DNA from: Bradyrhizobium sp. PSBB068
GTDB taxonomy: Bacteria; Pseudomonadota; Alphaproteobacteria; Rhizobiales; Xanthobacteraceae
DNA length: 64,000 bases
Reading direction: 5' to 3'
Assembly (NCBI GenBank): GCA_016839165.1
Contig: CP069300.1
Coordinates: 2,418,001-2,482,000, forward strand
Positions 1-8,988 of the stretch are shown here, in pieces. Positions within the stretch are counted from its first letter, which is position 1. Each line of letters begins with the position of its first letter. The notes beneath the pieces were generated by a model that did not search any database, had not been told where the DNA came from, and saw only the letters and a list, made by a program, of their open reading frames with translations. The position numbers and the translations under genes were made by a program.

Positions 1-724
1 GCGCCACGAGGAGCACCCCAACAAGGCGCCGTACAACACCCTGATCCTGATGAACGACAAGGGTGAGATCGTGCAGAAGTATCGCAAGATCATGCCCTGG
101 GTGCCGATCGAGGGCTGGTATCCCGGCGATTGCACCTACGTCTCGGAAGGGCCGAAGGGGCTGAAGATCAGCCTGATCATCTGCGACGACGGCAACTATC
201 CGGAGATCTGGCGCGACTGCGCGATGCGCGGCGCCGAACTGATCGTCCGCTGCCAGGGTTACATGTATCCGGCCAAGGAGCAGCAGATCCAGATCTCGAA
301 GTCGATGGCCTGGGCCAACAATTGCTACGTCGCGGTCGCCAATGCCTCCGGTTTCGACGGCGTCTATTCCTACTTCGGCCATTCGGCGCTGATCGGCTTC
401 GACGGAAGGACGCTCGGCGAGTGCGGCACCGAGGAGAACGGCATCCAGTACGCCCAGCTCTCGGTGTCGCTGATCCGCGACGCCCGCCGCAACATGCAGT
501 CGCAGAACCATCTCTTCAAGCTGATGCACCGCGGCTACACCGGCCTGATCAACTCCGGCGACGGTGACCGCGGCCACGCCGTCTGCCCGTACACCTTCTA
601 CAAGAACTGGATCACGGATCCCGAGGGCACGCGGGAGATGGTCGAGGCCATGACCCGTCCGACGGTCGGCACCGACGAATGTCCGATCGAGGGCATCCCG
701 AACCAGAAGGTCGCACATCGTTGA
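1..724 (+). CDS. amiE: aliphatic amidase AmiE, 5'-truncated
   Basis: Nitrilase-superfamily amidase that hydrolyses short aliphatic amides to the acid and ammonia in the cytoplasm. The gene enters the window already in frame at base 2, so about 240 C-terminal residues are visible (the family is about 345). The catalytic cysteine sits in [16 protein letters not shown] (codon 182-184) and the catalytic lysine region in [30 protein letters not shown] and the GRTLGECG stretch are also classic AmiE sequence. The catalytic glutamate lies upstream of the window. Formamidase AmiF is a close relative, but the motifs read more like AmiE. It is followed after a large hairpin by an NCS1 permease, which suggests an uptake-plus-hydrolysis operon. 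Confidence 0.93.
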   Translation, partial: RHEEHPNKAPYNTLILMNDKGEIVQKYRKIMPWVPIEGWYPGDCTYVSEGPKGLKISLIICDDGNYPEIWRDCAMRGAELIVRCQGYMYPAKEQQIQISKSMAWANNCYVAVANASGFDGVYSYFGHSALIGFDGRTLGECGTEENGIQYAQLSVSLIRDARRNMQSQNHLFKLMHRGYTGLINSGDGDRGHAVCPYTFYKNWITDPEGTREMVEAMTRPTVGTDECPIEGIPNQKVAHR

Positions 725-778
725 TTTGAGAAACCAGGCCGTACCGGCGCGATCACATGCGCCGGCACGGTTCTCAAA
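725..778 (+). promoter_or_regulatory. long hairpin between amiE and the permease
   Basis: Directly after the amiE stop there is a strong inverted repeat. TTTGAGAA (725-732) pairs with TTCTCAAA (771-778), CCGT with ACGG, and CCGGCGC (744-750) with GCGCCGG (759-765), leaving an 8-nt loop. No U-run follows. It therefore looks more like an mRNA-stabilising or attenuating intercistronic structure than a complete intrinsic terminator. Confidence 0.6.
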
Positions 779-806
779 ACTGTTGCAAGGGGAAACGGGG
801 GTTACC

Positions 807-2141
807 ATGAGCAGCGAAGCCAATAGCGGTATCGTTCACCAGGCCGAAGGACAGATCGACGATCTTCTCGGCCACGAATTCGAGCACGAGCCGGTGCCGA
901 TCAGCGCCCGGCGCAGCGCCTTCTCGGTCACCATGGTGTGGCTGGGCTTTCCGATGATCATCACCGGCGCGATGACCGGATCGCTGCTGGTGCTGGGCAT
1001 GGGGTTCAAGAATGCGCTGGTGGCGATGATCATCGGCAATCTGATCATGTTCGCCTATGTCGGCGCACTCGGCCTGATCGGCACGCGGAAGGGCATGAAC
1101 TTTGCGCTGATCGCCAGCATCGTGTTCGGCAGGAAGGGCTATGTGCTGGCGTCGGGCCTGCTGTCGACCCTGCTGCTCGGCTGGTACGCGGTGCAGACCG
1201 GCATCACCGGCGCGTTGATCTCCTCGACCTACGGCCTCAACTATGTGGCGATGACCATCGTCGCCGGCGTGCTCTATATCGGGATCACCTTCGTTGGGGT
1301 GAAGGGATTGCACTATATCGGGCTGGCGTCGGTGCCGCTGTTCGTCGTGCTCGGCCTCTGGGTTGCGGCTGATGCGGCCTCGACCACGACAGCGGCAGCG
1401 ATCTTCAGCTATGCCGGCAACAATGGCGTGGCCAGCATGTCGATGGGCGTCGGCCTCACCGTGGTGCTGGCGCTGTTCATCGATGCCGGAACGGTGACCG
1501 CGGACTTCAACCGCTGGGCGCCCAGCCCGGGAGCGTCGCTGTTCGCCACCTTCAGCGCGTTTCCGTTCGCCAATCTGGTGGCGATGCTGGTCGGCGGCGT
1601 GATGACGGCGGCGCTCGCAGTGCCGAACGCCAATCCGTTCGGCGTCGACAACATGTTCGGCTACATGAACGGCAAGCAGCTGACCTGGCTCAGCATCCTC
1701 GCCTTCATCTTCCTCTACACCAATCTCGGCTCGGTGTGTTCACACTGTCTCTACAATGCGGCGACCGGCTGGTCGCGTATCCTCGGCACCAATATGCGTC
1801 TGATGGCCGTGATCCTCGGCGCCATCGGCATCGTCGTCGCCGCGGGCAACGTCTGGGCGTTCTTCATCCAGTGGCTGTCGCTGCTCGGCATTCTGGTGCC
1901 GCCGATCGGCGCGATCATCCTGGTCGACCAGTATCTGTTGCGCACCGAGGCGCGTGCGGATGTCGACTGGCGTGCCAAGCCGTTCATTGCCTGGGGCATC
2001 GGGTCGCTATGCGCTTTTGCGGTTGAAAACCTGATGCCTGGGCTGTCCACTGCAATATCAGCCGCGCTGGTCGCCGGCATCGTGTACGGCGCGATCGCGC
2101 GGGTGGAGTCTTCGACCGAAAAGGTGGCGCGTCCGGCGTAA
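807..2141 (+). CDS. NCS1-family permease (cytosine/purine/allantoin type)
   Basis: About 444-residue inner-membrane transporter with the many hydrophobic segments expected of the 12-helix NCS1 family. The family imports nucleobases, allantoin or hydantoins with H+ or Na+. The N-terminal half, with FSVTMVWLGFPMII followed by a GSLLVLGMG helix, resembles cytosine-permease-like proteins. The start at ATG 807 is chosen because it follows AAGGGGAAACGGGGG and gives a normal hydrophilic N terminus. The frame is open back to 726, but that part would encode the upstream hairpin. It lies between amiE and an alpha/beta hydrolase, so its substrate may be an amide or nitrogen heterocycle that feeds the amidase. 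The exact substrate cannot be read from the sequence. Confidence 0.85.
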   Translation: MSSEANSGIVHQAEGQIDDLLGHEFEHEPVPISARRSAFSVTMVWLGFPMIITGAMTGSLLVLGMGFKNALVAMIIGNLIMFAYVGALGLIGTRKGMNFALIASIVFGRKGYVLASGLLSTLLLGWYAVQTGITGALISSTYGLNYVAMTIVAGVLYIGITFVGVKGLHYIGLASVPLFVVLGLWVAADAASTTTAAAIFSYAGNNGVASMSMGVGLTVVLALFIDAGTVTADFNRWAPSPGASLFATFSAFPFANLVAMLVGGVMTAALAVPNANPFGVDNMFGYMNGKQLTWLSILAFIFLYTNLGSVCSHCLYNAATGWSRILGTNMRLMAVILGAIGIVVAAGNVWAFFIQWLSLLGILVPPIGAIILVDQYLLRTEARADVDWRAKPFIAWGIGSLCAFAVENLMPGLSTAISAALVAGIVYGAIARVESSTEKVARPA

Positions 2142-2175
2142 GCGATCAGCTCAATCGAGCAAGAAGGATACATCA

Positions 2176-3195
2176 ATGAGCGTCGACTATCAGATTTATG
2201 ATCTCGGCAATTTGACTTTGCAGCGCGGCGCGACCCTCCGCGACTGCAAGCTCGCCTACAAGACGTTTGGCCAGCTCAACGCGGCCAAGGACAACGTGAT
2301 CGTCTATCCGACCTGGTACTCCGGCCAGCACTACGACAATGAATGGCTGATCGGGCCGGGCATGGCGCTCGATCCCGCGAAATACTTCATCATCATTCCG
2401 AACATGCTGGGCAACGGCCTGTCGTCGTCGCCGAGCAACACGCCGGAGCCCTACAATGGACCGCGGTTTCCGCAGGTGACGGCCTATGACAATGTGCGCG
2501 CCCAGCACCGGCTGGTGACCGAGAAGTTCGGCATCAAGCACATCCGCCTGGTGGTCGGCTGGTCGATGGGCGCGTTGCAGACGTTCCATTGGGGCGCGCT
2601 TTACCCCGACATGATGGATCTGCTGGCGCCGTTCTGCGGCTCGGCGAAATGTTCGCGGCACAATTACGTGTTCCTCGAAGGCGTCAAGGCCGCGCTCACG
2701 GCGGACGCCGCGTGGAAGGAGGGCTGGTACACCGACAAGCCGGCCCGTGGCCTGCGCGCCGCCGCGCGGGTCTATGCCGGCTGGGGCTTTTCGCAGGCGT
2801 TCTATCGCGAGCAGCTCGACATCAAGACGATGGGCTATTCGTCGCTGGAGGATTTCCTGGTGGCGTTCTGGGAGGGCTTCTTCCTGCCGAAGGACCCCAA
2901 CAATCTGCTCACCATGCTGTGGACCTGGCAGAACGGCGACATCAGCGCCAACGAGATCTACAACGGCGACTTCAAGGCCGCGCTGCGGGCGATCAAGGCC
3001 AAGACCTATGTCATGCCGGGGCAGACCGACCTCTACTTCCCGCCTGAAGACAGCGAGAACGAGGTCGCCAACATGCCGAACGCCAAGTTCGTGCCGGTGC
3101 CGTCGATCTGGGGCCACTTCGCGGGCGGGCCGGGGACCAATCCGGTCGATGTCGCCTTCATCGATGGTAAGCTCAAGGAACTGCTCGCATCGTGA
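2176..3195 (+). CDS. alpha/beta hydrolase, homoserine O-acetyltransferase (MetX)-like fold
   Basis: A 339-residue cytoplasmic alpha/beta hydrolase. The nucleophile elbow is GWSMG with Ser130. The probable acid Asp is in [13 protein letters not shown] and the His in [10 protein letters not shown] near the C terminus. The N terminus ([20 protein letters not shown]) matches the MetX-like group. True MetX genes usually sit with methionine genes, whereas here the context is an amide/permease operon. A hydrolytic role on an ester, lactone or amide intermediate is therefore an inference. AAGAAGGA precedes the ATG, 34 nt after the permease stop. No signal peptide is visible. Confidence 0.8.
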   Translation: MSVDYQIYDLGNLTLQRGATLRDCKLAYKTFGQLNAAKDNVIVYPTWYSGQHYDNEWLIGPGMALDPAKYFIIIPNMLGNGLSSSPSNTPEPYNGPRFPQVTAYDNVRAQHRLVTEKFGIKHIRLVVGWSMGALQTFHWGALYPDMMDLLAPFCGSAKCSRHNYVFLEGVKAALTADAAWKEGWYTDKPARGLRAAARVYAGWGFSQAFYREQLDIKTMGYSSLEDFLVAFWEGFFLPKDPNNLLTMLWTWQNGDISANEIYNGDFKAALRAIKAKTYVMPGQTDLYFPPEDSENEVANMPNAKFVPVPSIWGHFAGGPGTNPVDVAFIDGKLKELLAS

Positions 3196-3244
3196 GTTCG
3201 AACGATTGCGAACGGCTGCCTGCGCGATCATGGGAGGCGTGAGC

Positions 3245-4057
3245 TTGTCGAATCCCGCTTTGCTGCTCGACCAGTACCGCATCCGCGAGGAGCCGTATTA
3301 CCGGCCGCTCAAGGACGAGGTGGAACTGTTCGGTGCAGCCTATGCGAGCCGCATGCCGGTGATGCTGAAAGGCCCCACCGGCTGCGGCAAGACCCGCTTC
3401 ATCGAGTATATGGCGTGGCGGCTCGGCCGCCCGCTGATCACGGTCGCCTGTCACGAGGACATGACCGCGGCGGACCTGGTCGGGCGCTGGCTGCTTGACG
3501 CGGAAGGGACGGTGTGGAGCGACGGCCCGCTGACCACGGCCGTGCGTCTCGGCGCGATCTGCTATCTCGACGAGATCGTCGAGGCGCGTCAGGACACCAC
3601 TGTCGTGATCCATCCTCTGACCGACGATCGCCGCGTGCTGCCGCTGGAGAAGCGTGGCGAGCTGATCCACGCCCATTCCGACTTCCAGCTCGTGATTTCC
3701 TACAATCCGGGCTACCAGAGCGCGATCAAGGACCTCAAGGAATCGACCAAGCAGCGCTTCGCGGCGCTGGATTTCGGCTATCCCGACCGCTCGGCAGAGA
3801 CCGAGGTGGTGTCGCGCGAGGCCGGCATCGAACCGAACCTCGCCGATCTCCTGGTGAGGATCGCCCAGCACAGCCGCAATCTGAAAGGTCAGGGGCTCGA
3901 CGAAGGCGCCTCGACCCGCATGCTGGTCAATGCCGGCCGCCTGATCGGATGCGGCATCAGCCTCGAGAAGGCCTGCGAGACCACGATCGTCGTGCCCTTG
4001 ACCGATGACGCGGACACCAGGAACACGCTGCGCGACGTGATCTCGGCCTCTGCGTGA
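3245..4057 (+). CDS. MoxR-type AAA+ ATPase of the CbbQ/NirQ/NorQ family
   Basis: About 270-residue AAA+ ATPase. With the TTG start, Walker A GPTGCGKT is at residues 43-50 and Walker B CYLDE at 106-110 (D109 E110). The family works with a VWA partner to remodel or activate metalloenzymes such as Rubisco and nitric oxide reductase. Start choice: GGGAGG (3232-3237) lies 7 nt before TTG 3245. The in-frame ATG 3230 has no Shine-Dalgarno, and GTG 3239 is too close to it. ATG 3230 remains possible and adds five residues. The stop overlaps the GTG of the VWA partner (GTGA, 4054-4057), so the two are translationally coupled. The client enzyme is unknown here. Confidence 0.88.
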   Translation: MSNPALLLDQYRIREEPYYRPLKDEVELFGAAYASRMPVMLKGPTGCGKTRFIEYMAWRLGRPLITVACHEDMTAADLVGRWLLDAEGTVWSDGPLTTAVRLGAICYLDEIVEARQDTTVVIHPLTDDRRVLPLEKRGELIHAHSDFQLVISYNPGYQSAIKDLKESTKQRFAALDFGYPDRSAETEVVSREAGIEPNLADLLVRIAQHSRNLKGQGLDEGASTRMLVNAGRLIGCGISLEKACETTIVVPLTDDADTRNTLRDVISASA

Positions 4058-6360
4058 ATGGACGCTCGCAGGTGGCGGTCGCGCAAATCAGTTCGCTCGA
4101 TAGCTTCCGGTCCGGACGCCGGCTTGCGGCACTGCTGCGCGGCCACGACGAGATCGGCTCGGCCGTACTGGCGGCGCGGGCCGCATTGCAGCGCGCAGGG
4201 GCAATCGATCACCTCGCGGCCTGGGATGAGGCTGTCCACGACCTGTTCGGTGCCAATCTCGGCCATGCGGTGGTTCTGGGCTTTCTGCGGCTGTCAGAGC
4301 AATGGCCGGCGCAGCGATCGACCGCCGATCTGATCGCGATCGGGCACGCCGCCGGCGATATCGGCCGCGGCGCGGGAAGCCGCGCCGCTCATGGGTTGCT
4401 GACCGAATTGTCCAAGGTGCTGCCGCGGCTTGCCGGTGCTGGAGACCTCACCGCCGTGCTCGCTGCGCTTGGCCAACTCGCCGATGCTGGCCCGGAATCG
4501 GTGAGCCTTGCGATCGGCCGGCTGGAGCCGCTGCTGGCGCATGCCGGCGGCGCGGACTTTTCCGCCTGGGTTTCGGCCGGCTTGCGCGCAAGCGGCGGCC
4601 GCGCGTCGCGCCGGCGCGCCTATTTCGCGCTCGACGATCCGTTGTCAGCGCGGCTGTTCGCGGTGGGACGGACCGGCGACGACTTTGCACGGCTGGAGAA
4701 GCGCCTCGCGGCGACGACGCTTGCGCTGTGGAATAGAAAGCCGCGCTTCCGCAAGCTTGCCATGGCACCGACGCCGGTGCCGCGGCGCACCTCGCTCGCT
4801 GCCGGCTTCATCGGTCTTCCGGAGACCCTTCCCGGCTTCGAGGGTGAGGCGGCGGACTTTACCTATCTCGCGGCGGTCGCGCATGCCGGAGCGCATCTTG
4901 TGCACTCCACCGTCCGCTTTCCCGTGGGGCGGCTGAAGGCGTTGCAGCTCGCGCTGGTCTCGCTGATCGAGGATGCCCGGGTCGAGACGCTGGCGCTGCG
5001 CGAGATGCCCGGGCTGCGGCGACTTTGGCTGCCGTTTCACAGCGCGACGCCCTCCGGTCAGGCAACCGCGGCGGGACTGATGATGCGGCTGGCGCGGGCG
5101 CTGATCGATCCGGACTATCGTGATCCGGATGCGTGGGTGGGCAAGGGACGACAGCTGTTTGCCGCTGCCGCCGAGCGTTGGACGGATCCGGCGATCAGCC
5201 GCGAGATCGGCGGGCTGCTCGGCAACGACATCGGGCAGATGCGGCTGCAGTTCAACGCCAAGAGCTATGTCGTCGAACCGGCGTACCGCGACGACAATCT
5301 GGCGCTGTGGAACTTTGGCGATCAGCCGGACAGCCCGACCGAGACCATCGAACTTGCGGTCGATTCCGTGCGTGTAGAGCGTCGCGAGGACGCCGATGGA
5401 CAGTCCACCGACGACAATGCAAGACCCGACGAGACGCTGCGTGCCAAGGCCGCCGCGGTGACGCTGCTCGACGGATTTCCGGTCGCGACCTATCCGGAAT
5501 GGGATTACGCGGCGCGGGCCGAGCGAGCGGACTGGACAACGATCCTGGAGGCCGATGCGGCCGTCTCCGCGCAGCCGTTTGAGCTACCGACGGACACCGA
5601 GACGACCCGCTGGATCACGCGGTTGACCCGCGACGCGTCGATCGGCCGCCGGATCAGGCACAAGGGGCAGCGCGACGGCGAGGCGCTCGACATCGACGCG
5701 GCGATTGCCCTGACCATCGAGCGTCGCGCTGGCAGCATCAGCGAACCAAGGGTCTACCAGCGCGATGCACCGGGGCCGCGCGATCTTGCCATTCTGCTGC
5801 TGCTCGACCTGTCGCAATCGACTGCTGACCGCGACCGCCGTGGCCGCGCCGTTCTCGATGTCGAGCGCAAGGCGGCCGCGATCATGGCAGCGGCGGTCGA
5901 GGCCGCCAATGACGCGATCGCCGTGCATGGCTTCAGCTCCGACGGCCGCGAGCGCGTGCGTTATCTGCGCATCAAGGGCTTTGAGGAGCCGATGGATGCC
6001 GTCGTGCGTTCGCGTCTCGCCGGGCTCGGCAGCAGCCATTCCACCCGGCTTGGCGCGGCCTTGCGCCATGCCGGGGGCTACCTCGCGGAACGACGCGCAT
6101 TCCGCAAGGTGCTGCTGGTCCTCACCGATGGCGAGCCGTCCGATGTCGACGTCCCGGACCCGCAATATCTGGTCGAGGATGCGCGCCGGGCTGCGCAGCA
6201 ATTGCGGCGGCGCGGCGTCGACATTTTTGCCTTCGGTATCGGTGAGGACAGGTTTCCCCAGCTCGATCGCATGTTCGGCGCGCGCCATGCCCTCCGGGTG
6301 CCGCGCATCGAGGTGCTGCCGCACCGGGTGATGCAGCTCTATGCGGAACTGAAGAAATAA
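4054..6360 (+). CDS. VWA-domain protein, CbbO/NorD-like partner of the AAA+ ATPase
   Basis: A 768-residue protein with a long helical N-terminal region and a C-terminal von Willebrand A domain. The MIDAS motif is DLSQS (D585, S587, S589), and a second MIDAS aspartate is in [10 protein letters not shown] (about D692). This is the architecture of CbbO/NorD proteins, which act as substrate adaptors for the CbbQ-type AAA+ ring. It starts with GTG overlapping the ATPase stop. A 6-bp hairpin follows the stop, so the amiE-to-VWA block probably ends here. No Rubisco or nitric oxide reductase gene is nearby, so the target could be an enzyme of the amide operon. That last point is inference. Confidence 0.87.
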   Translation: MNGRSQVAVAQISSLDSFRSGRRLAALLRGHDEIGSAVLAARAALQRAGAIDHLAAWDEAVHDLFGANLGHAVVLGFLRLSEQWPAQRSTADLIAIGHAAGDIGRGAGSRAAHGLLTELSKVLPRLAGAGDLTAVLAALGQLADAGPESVSLAIGRLEPLLAHAGGADFSAWVSAGLRASGGRASRRRAYFALDDPLSARLFAVGRTGDDFARLEKRLAATTLALWNRKPRFRKLAMAPTPVPRRTSLAAGFIGLPETLPGFEGEAADFTYLAAVAHAGAHLVHSTVRFPVGRLKALQLALVSLIEDARVETLALREMPGLRRLWLPFHSATPSGQATAAGLMMRLARALIDPDYRDPDAWVGKGRQLFAAAAERWTDPAISREIGGLLGNDIGQMRLQFNAKSYVVEPAYRDDNLALWNFGDQPDSPTETIELAVDSVRVERREDADGQSTDDNARPDETLRAKAAAVTLLDGFPVATYPEWDYAARAERADWTTILEADAAVSAQPFELPTDTETTRWITRLTRDASIGRRIRHKGQRDGEALDIDAAIALTIERRAGSISEPRVYQRDAPGPRDLAILLLLDLSQSTADRDRRGRAVLDVERKAAAIMAAAVEAANDAIAVHGFSSDGRERVRYLRIKGFEEPMDAVVRSRLAGLGSSHSTRLGAALRHAGGYLAERRAFRKVLLVLTDGEPSDVDVPDPQYLVEDARRAAQQLRRRGVDIFAFGIGEDRFPQLDRMFGARHALRVPRIEVLPHRVMQLYAELKK

Positions 6361-6361
6361 T

Positions 6362-6377
6362 GGGGACCGCCGTCCCC
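6362..6377 (+). terminator. terminator-like hairpin after the VWA gene
   Basis: GGGGAC and GTCCCC form a perfect 6-bp stem with a 4-nt loop two bases after the stop codon. A clean U-run is lacking (only T/C-rich sequence follows), so it is a weak or Rho-assisted terminator candidate that separates the amide operon from the signalling locus. Confidence 0.4.
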
Positions 6378-6486
6378 GGGGCCGGCTCAGGTCTTCCTCT
6401 TGCGCCTACGCACCGCTGTCACACTTCGACGTTAACGTTGCAGATTGGACACAGCGGCCCGCCTGGGAACAATCGACGCGGACACG

Positions 6487-7242
6487 ATGAGTATTGGATA
6501 TCTTTCGAGGGGCCGGGCGGGGCGCCCCTCAGATGCTTGTCGGCTATACGTTCTGATCTGGCTTTGCATGCTGGGCGCCAGTGCCGACCTCGCGGCGGGA
6601 CAGGAGAATACGAACGCGTCTGCGCCGCGCATGCCGTTCGATATTCCATCTCAGCCTCTGACATCCGCGCTGGAACGTTACGGCGCCACGGCGCGGCGTG
6701 AGGTGCTTTACGATGCGCGGCTTGCGACCGGCCGGCGCTCAAGCGAGGTGAGGGGCGATTTCGCGCCGTCGGATGCGCTGCAGGTCCTGCTCGACGGAAC
6801 CGGCTTGGTCGGCCGTCTGACGTCGGAGAATGCGGTGGTGATCGTGCCCTCGTCTCCGGCGGCCGGGCAGCCGGCGGCGCCCGACATCGATCCGAAAAAG
6901 GCCGATCTGGTCATCCGCGCCCGTTACTATGCGCAGGTGCAGGAGCGCGTTCGGGACGCCTTCTGCAGGGACAGCCTGTTGCGGCCGGGCCGCTATCGGA
7001 TCGCGGTGCAGTTCTGGATCGCGTCGACGGGCGCCGTCCAGCAGACCAGGCTTCTCGGCAAGACGGGTGATGCGCGCGTCGATAGCGCGATCGAGACGAC
7101 GCTGCGCGGATTGAGAATCAAGGACGTGCCGCCGCCGGGCATCTCGCAACCCCTCACCATGGTCGTCGCGCCGCGCCCGTCGGAACAGACGCAGGACTGC
7201 GCCGGGATCGACGCAATCCGTACCAGCGGCGAGGTAAACTGA
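6487..7242 (+). CDS. periplasmic STN-domain protein with TonB C-terminal-like domain
   Basis: A 251-residue exported protein. A hydrophobic segment (residues 20-36, LYVLIWLCMLG) acts as signal peptide or anchor. An STN domain (about 49-121) starts FDIPSQPLTSALERYG and ends AVVIVPS, as in secretins and FecA-type receptors. A Pro/Ala linker leads to a TonB-C-like domain (about 146-230) with YRIAVQFWIASTGAVQQTRLLG. ATG 6487 is preferred over the in-frame TTG 6445. It lies 10 nt before an ECF sigma gene and heads the sigma/FecR/haemagglutinin cluster. STN domains normally pass signals to FecR proteins. Here the domain is not part of a visible receptor, which is unusual. Confidence 0.8.
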   Translation: MSIGYLSRGRAGRPSDACRLYVLIWLCMLGASADLAAGQENTNASAPRMPFDIPSQPLTSALERYGATARREVLYDARLATGRRSSEVRGDFAPSDALQVLLDGTGLVGRLTSENAVVIVPSSPAAGQPAAPDIDPKKADLVIRARYYAQVQERVRDAFCRDSLLRPGRYRIAVQFWIASTGAVQQTRLLGKTGDARVDSAIETTLRGLRIKDVPPPGISQPLTMVVAPRPSEQTQDCAGIDAIRTSGEVN

Positions 7243-7252
7243 GCGTGCTGCG

Positions 7253-7756
7253 ATGAGCGACGCAAACCGGACCATGCTCCGCAGCTTCCTGGCTGACCGT
7301 TACGACGATCTCAAGCAGCGGCTGAGCCGTCGTCTGGGATCGGCGGAGCTCGCCGGCGATGCGTTGCAGGACACCTATGTGCGTCTCGGCCGGGCCGAAG
7401 TGGCGGGGGCGGTGCAAAGCCCGGCCGCGTATCTGTTCCGGATGGCTTTCAACGTCGCAATGGACCGGCAGCGGGCCGAAAAACGGCGTCTCGCGCACAA
7501 CGAGGTTCAGGATCTGCTCCATCTTGTGGACGACGCGCCGGGGCCGAGTCAGATTGCGGAGGCCCGTTTCGAGATCGAGGCCCTGGAGAAGGCGATCGCC
7601 GAACTGACGCCGCGCCGCCGGGTCATCCTGCTGGCGGCACGTCTCCAGGGCATGCCGCAGCGGGAAATTGCCAGCCGGCTGGGGGTCTCATTGCGTCTGG
7701 TCGAGAAGGAGCTTCGCCTCGCCCAGGAACACTGCGCGCGAAAGCTCGGAAAATAA
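7253..7756 (+). CDS. FecI-type ECF RNA polymerase sigma factor
   Basis: A 167-residue sigma-70-family protein. The N-terminal region 2 contains DALQDTYVRLGRA and SPAAYLFRMAFNVAMDRQRAEKRR. The C-terminal region 4 helix-turn-helix contains TPRRRVILLAARLQGMPQREIASRLGVSLRLVEKELR. This pattern is that of iron-starvation/FecI-type ECF factors held by a FecR-type inner-membrane anti-sigma. It lies 10 nt after the STN protein and just before fecR, with the giant exoprotein gene next. The exoprotein and/or its own operon are the natural regulon guess. Confidence 0.92.
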   Translation: MSDANRTMLRSFLADRYDDLKQRLSRRLGSAELAGDALQDTYVRLGRAEVAGAVQSPAAYLFRMAFNVAMDRQRAEKRRLAHNEVQDLLHLVDDAPGPSQIAEARFEIEALEKAIAELTPRRRVILLAARLQGMPQREIASRLGVSLRLVEKELRLAQEHCARKLGK

Positions 7757-7847
7757 TTGTGCGGTTCATGGCGATGGCGAACGTCAAATGGACAAGCGGA
7801 CGACCCGGCTGCGGAGGCCGGGTGCGCTGCGAGGCAGGCAAGTCTGC

Positions 7848-8843
7848 ATGACGAGCAAAGGCGGTAAATCGACGATGGGCCTCGGCGCGATGGAGCGGGA
7901 AGCACATGCCTGGGTCAGGCGCTTGACGTCCGGAGACGCGACGGTCGAGGACGCCGACGCATTCCAGCTGTGGCGCCGACAGAGCGCAGCCCATGCCATT
8001 GCGTTCGCGAAGGCGAGCAAGCTCTGGGAGACGGTCGGTAGCGCCGGCCATAACCTCCGCTATGACCCTGCATCGCTTGGCGTGTTGCTCGATGGCGAAG
8101 CAAGGCGCGTGATGACCCGCCGGCGGGTGCTTCGCGGCGGCCTTGCGACCGCCGCCGTGGCTGCGGGGGCAGTGGCGCTGCGTCCCCCGCTTGCGCTCTG
8201 GCCGTCATGGTCCGAGCTCGCGGCGGACTACCGGACGGGTGCCGGAGAGCAGCGCAAGCTTGCACTGAACGACAGCGTGTCGATCAACCTGGATACGCGG
8301 ACCAGCATCGCGCTGCGCCCGGACCATGGCGACAGTAGCCGGATCGAGTTGATCACCGGACAGGCATCGATCGCGACGACCCCGCAGGTGTCGCGACCGG
8401 TGACGGTGATTGCGTCGAGTGGCCAAACGGTTGCAACGCAGGCCTCGTTCGACGTGCGCTATCTCGGGGCCGAGGTCCGCGTCACCTGTCTCGGAGGCGA
8501 GGTCCGCGTCGAGCACCAGGGAAATGCCCGCATTGTTCGTGAAAGGCAACAGATCGCCTATGACGACAGGCGCATGAGCGACACCGTCACGATCGATCCG
8601 GCCGTCGAAGCGGCCTGGCAAGAGGGTTTGCTGATCTTCCGGTACACGCCGCTGCCCAAGGTGGTGGAAGAGGTGAACAGGTACCGATCGGGCCGGATCT
8701 TCATCGTCAATGCCGAGCTGAACGCCCATCTGATCAATGGCCGCTTCCATATCGACCGGATCGACGAGGTTCTCGTGCAGATCGAGCAGGCCTTTGGCGT
8801 CAAGGCGAAAACACTTCCCGGCGGCATTGTGCTGCTGAGCTGA
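7848..8843 (+). CDS. FecR-type anti-sigma factor / periplasmic signal transducer
   Basis: About 331 residues if started at ATG 7848. The cytoplasmic N-terminal segment binds sigma factor and carries the typical EAHAWVRRLTSGDATVEDAD and FQLWRRQSAAHAIAFA sequence. One transmembrane helix follows RRRVLRGG. The periplasmic FecR domain includes SRIELITGQASI, FDVRYLG and CLGGEVRVEH. The C-terminal end (VVEEVNRYRSGRIFIVNAEL) is the STN-interacting portion. The start is uncertain: ATG 7788 and ATG 7875 are in frame and none has a strong Shine-Dalgarno. It probably holds the upstream ECF factor inactive until it is signalled by the STN protein. Confidence 0.88.
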   Translation: MTSKGGKSTMGLGAMEREAHAWVRRLTSGDATVEDADAFQLWRRQSAAHAIAFAKASKLWETVGSAGHNLRYDPASLGVLLDGEARRVMTRRRVLRGGLATAAVAAGAVALRPPLALWPSWSELAADYRTGAGEQRKLALNDSVSINLDTRTSIALRPDHGDSSRIELITGQASIATTPQVSRPVTVIASSGQTVATQASFDVRYLGAEVRVTCLGGEVRVEHQGNARIVRERQQIAYDDRRMSDTVTIDPAVEAAWQEGLLIFRYTPLPKVVEEVNRYRSGRIFIVNAELNAHLINGRFHIDRIDEVLVQIEQAFGVKAKTLPGGIVLLS

Positions 8844-8988
8844 GCAGAGGCGCGCAGGGCTGCAAAAAAATTCCGACCGGGGCGTGCGGGTCGAGCCATT
8901 CGGGATCGTCTCAGCCGCGAGGGTCTCGGTGCTGGTGCCGAGACGCGAAATGTTCGGCTGTTGTCGCCCGGCGCAAGAAAGCGATCCC

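Noticed and set aside
2173..3282. 369-codon minus-strand open frame
   Set aside because: Antisense to the MetX-like hydrolase gene, whose nucleophile elbow and length are convincing.
6429..6438. ACGTTAACGT palindrome upstream of the STN gene
   Set aside because: Too short to assign as an operator without conservation data.
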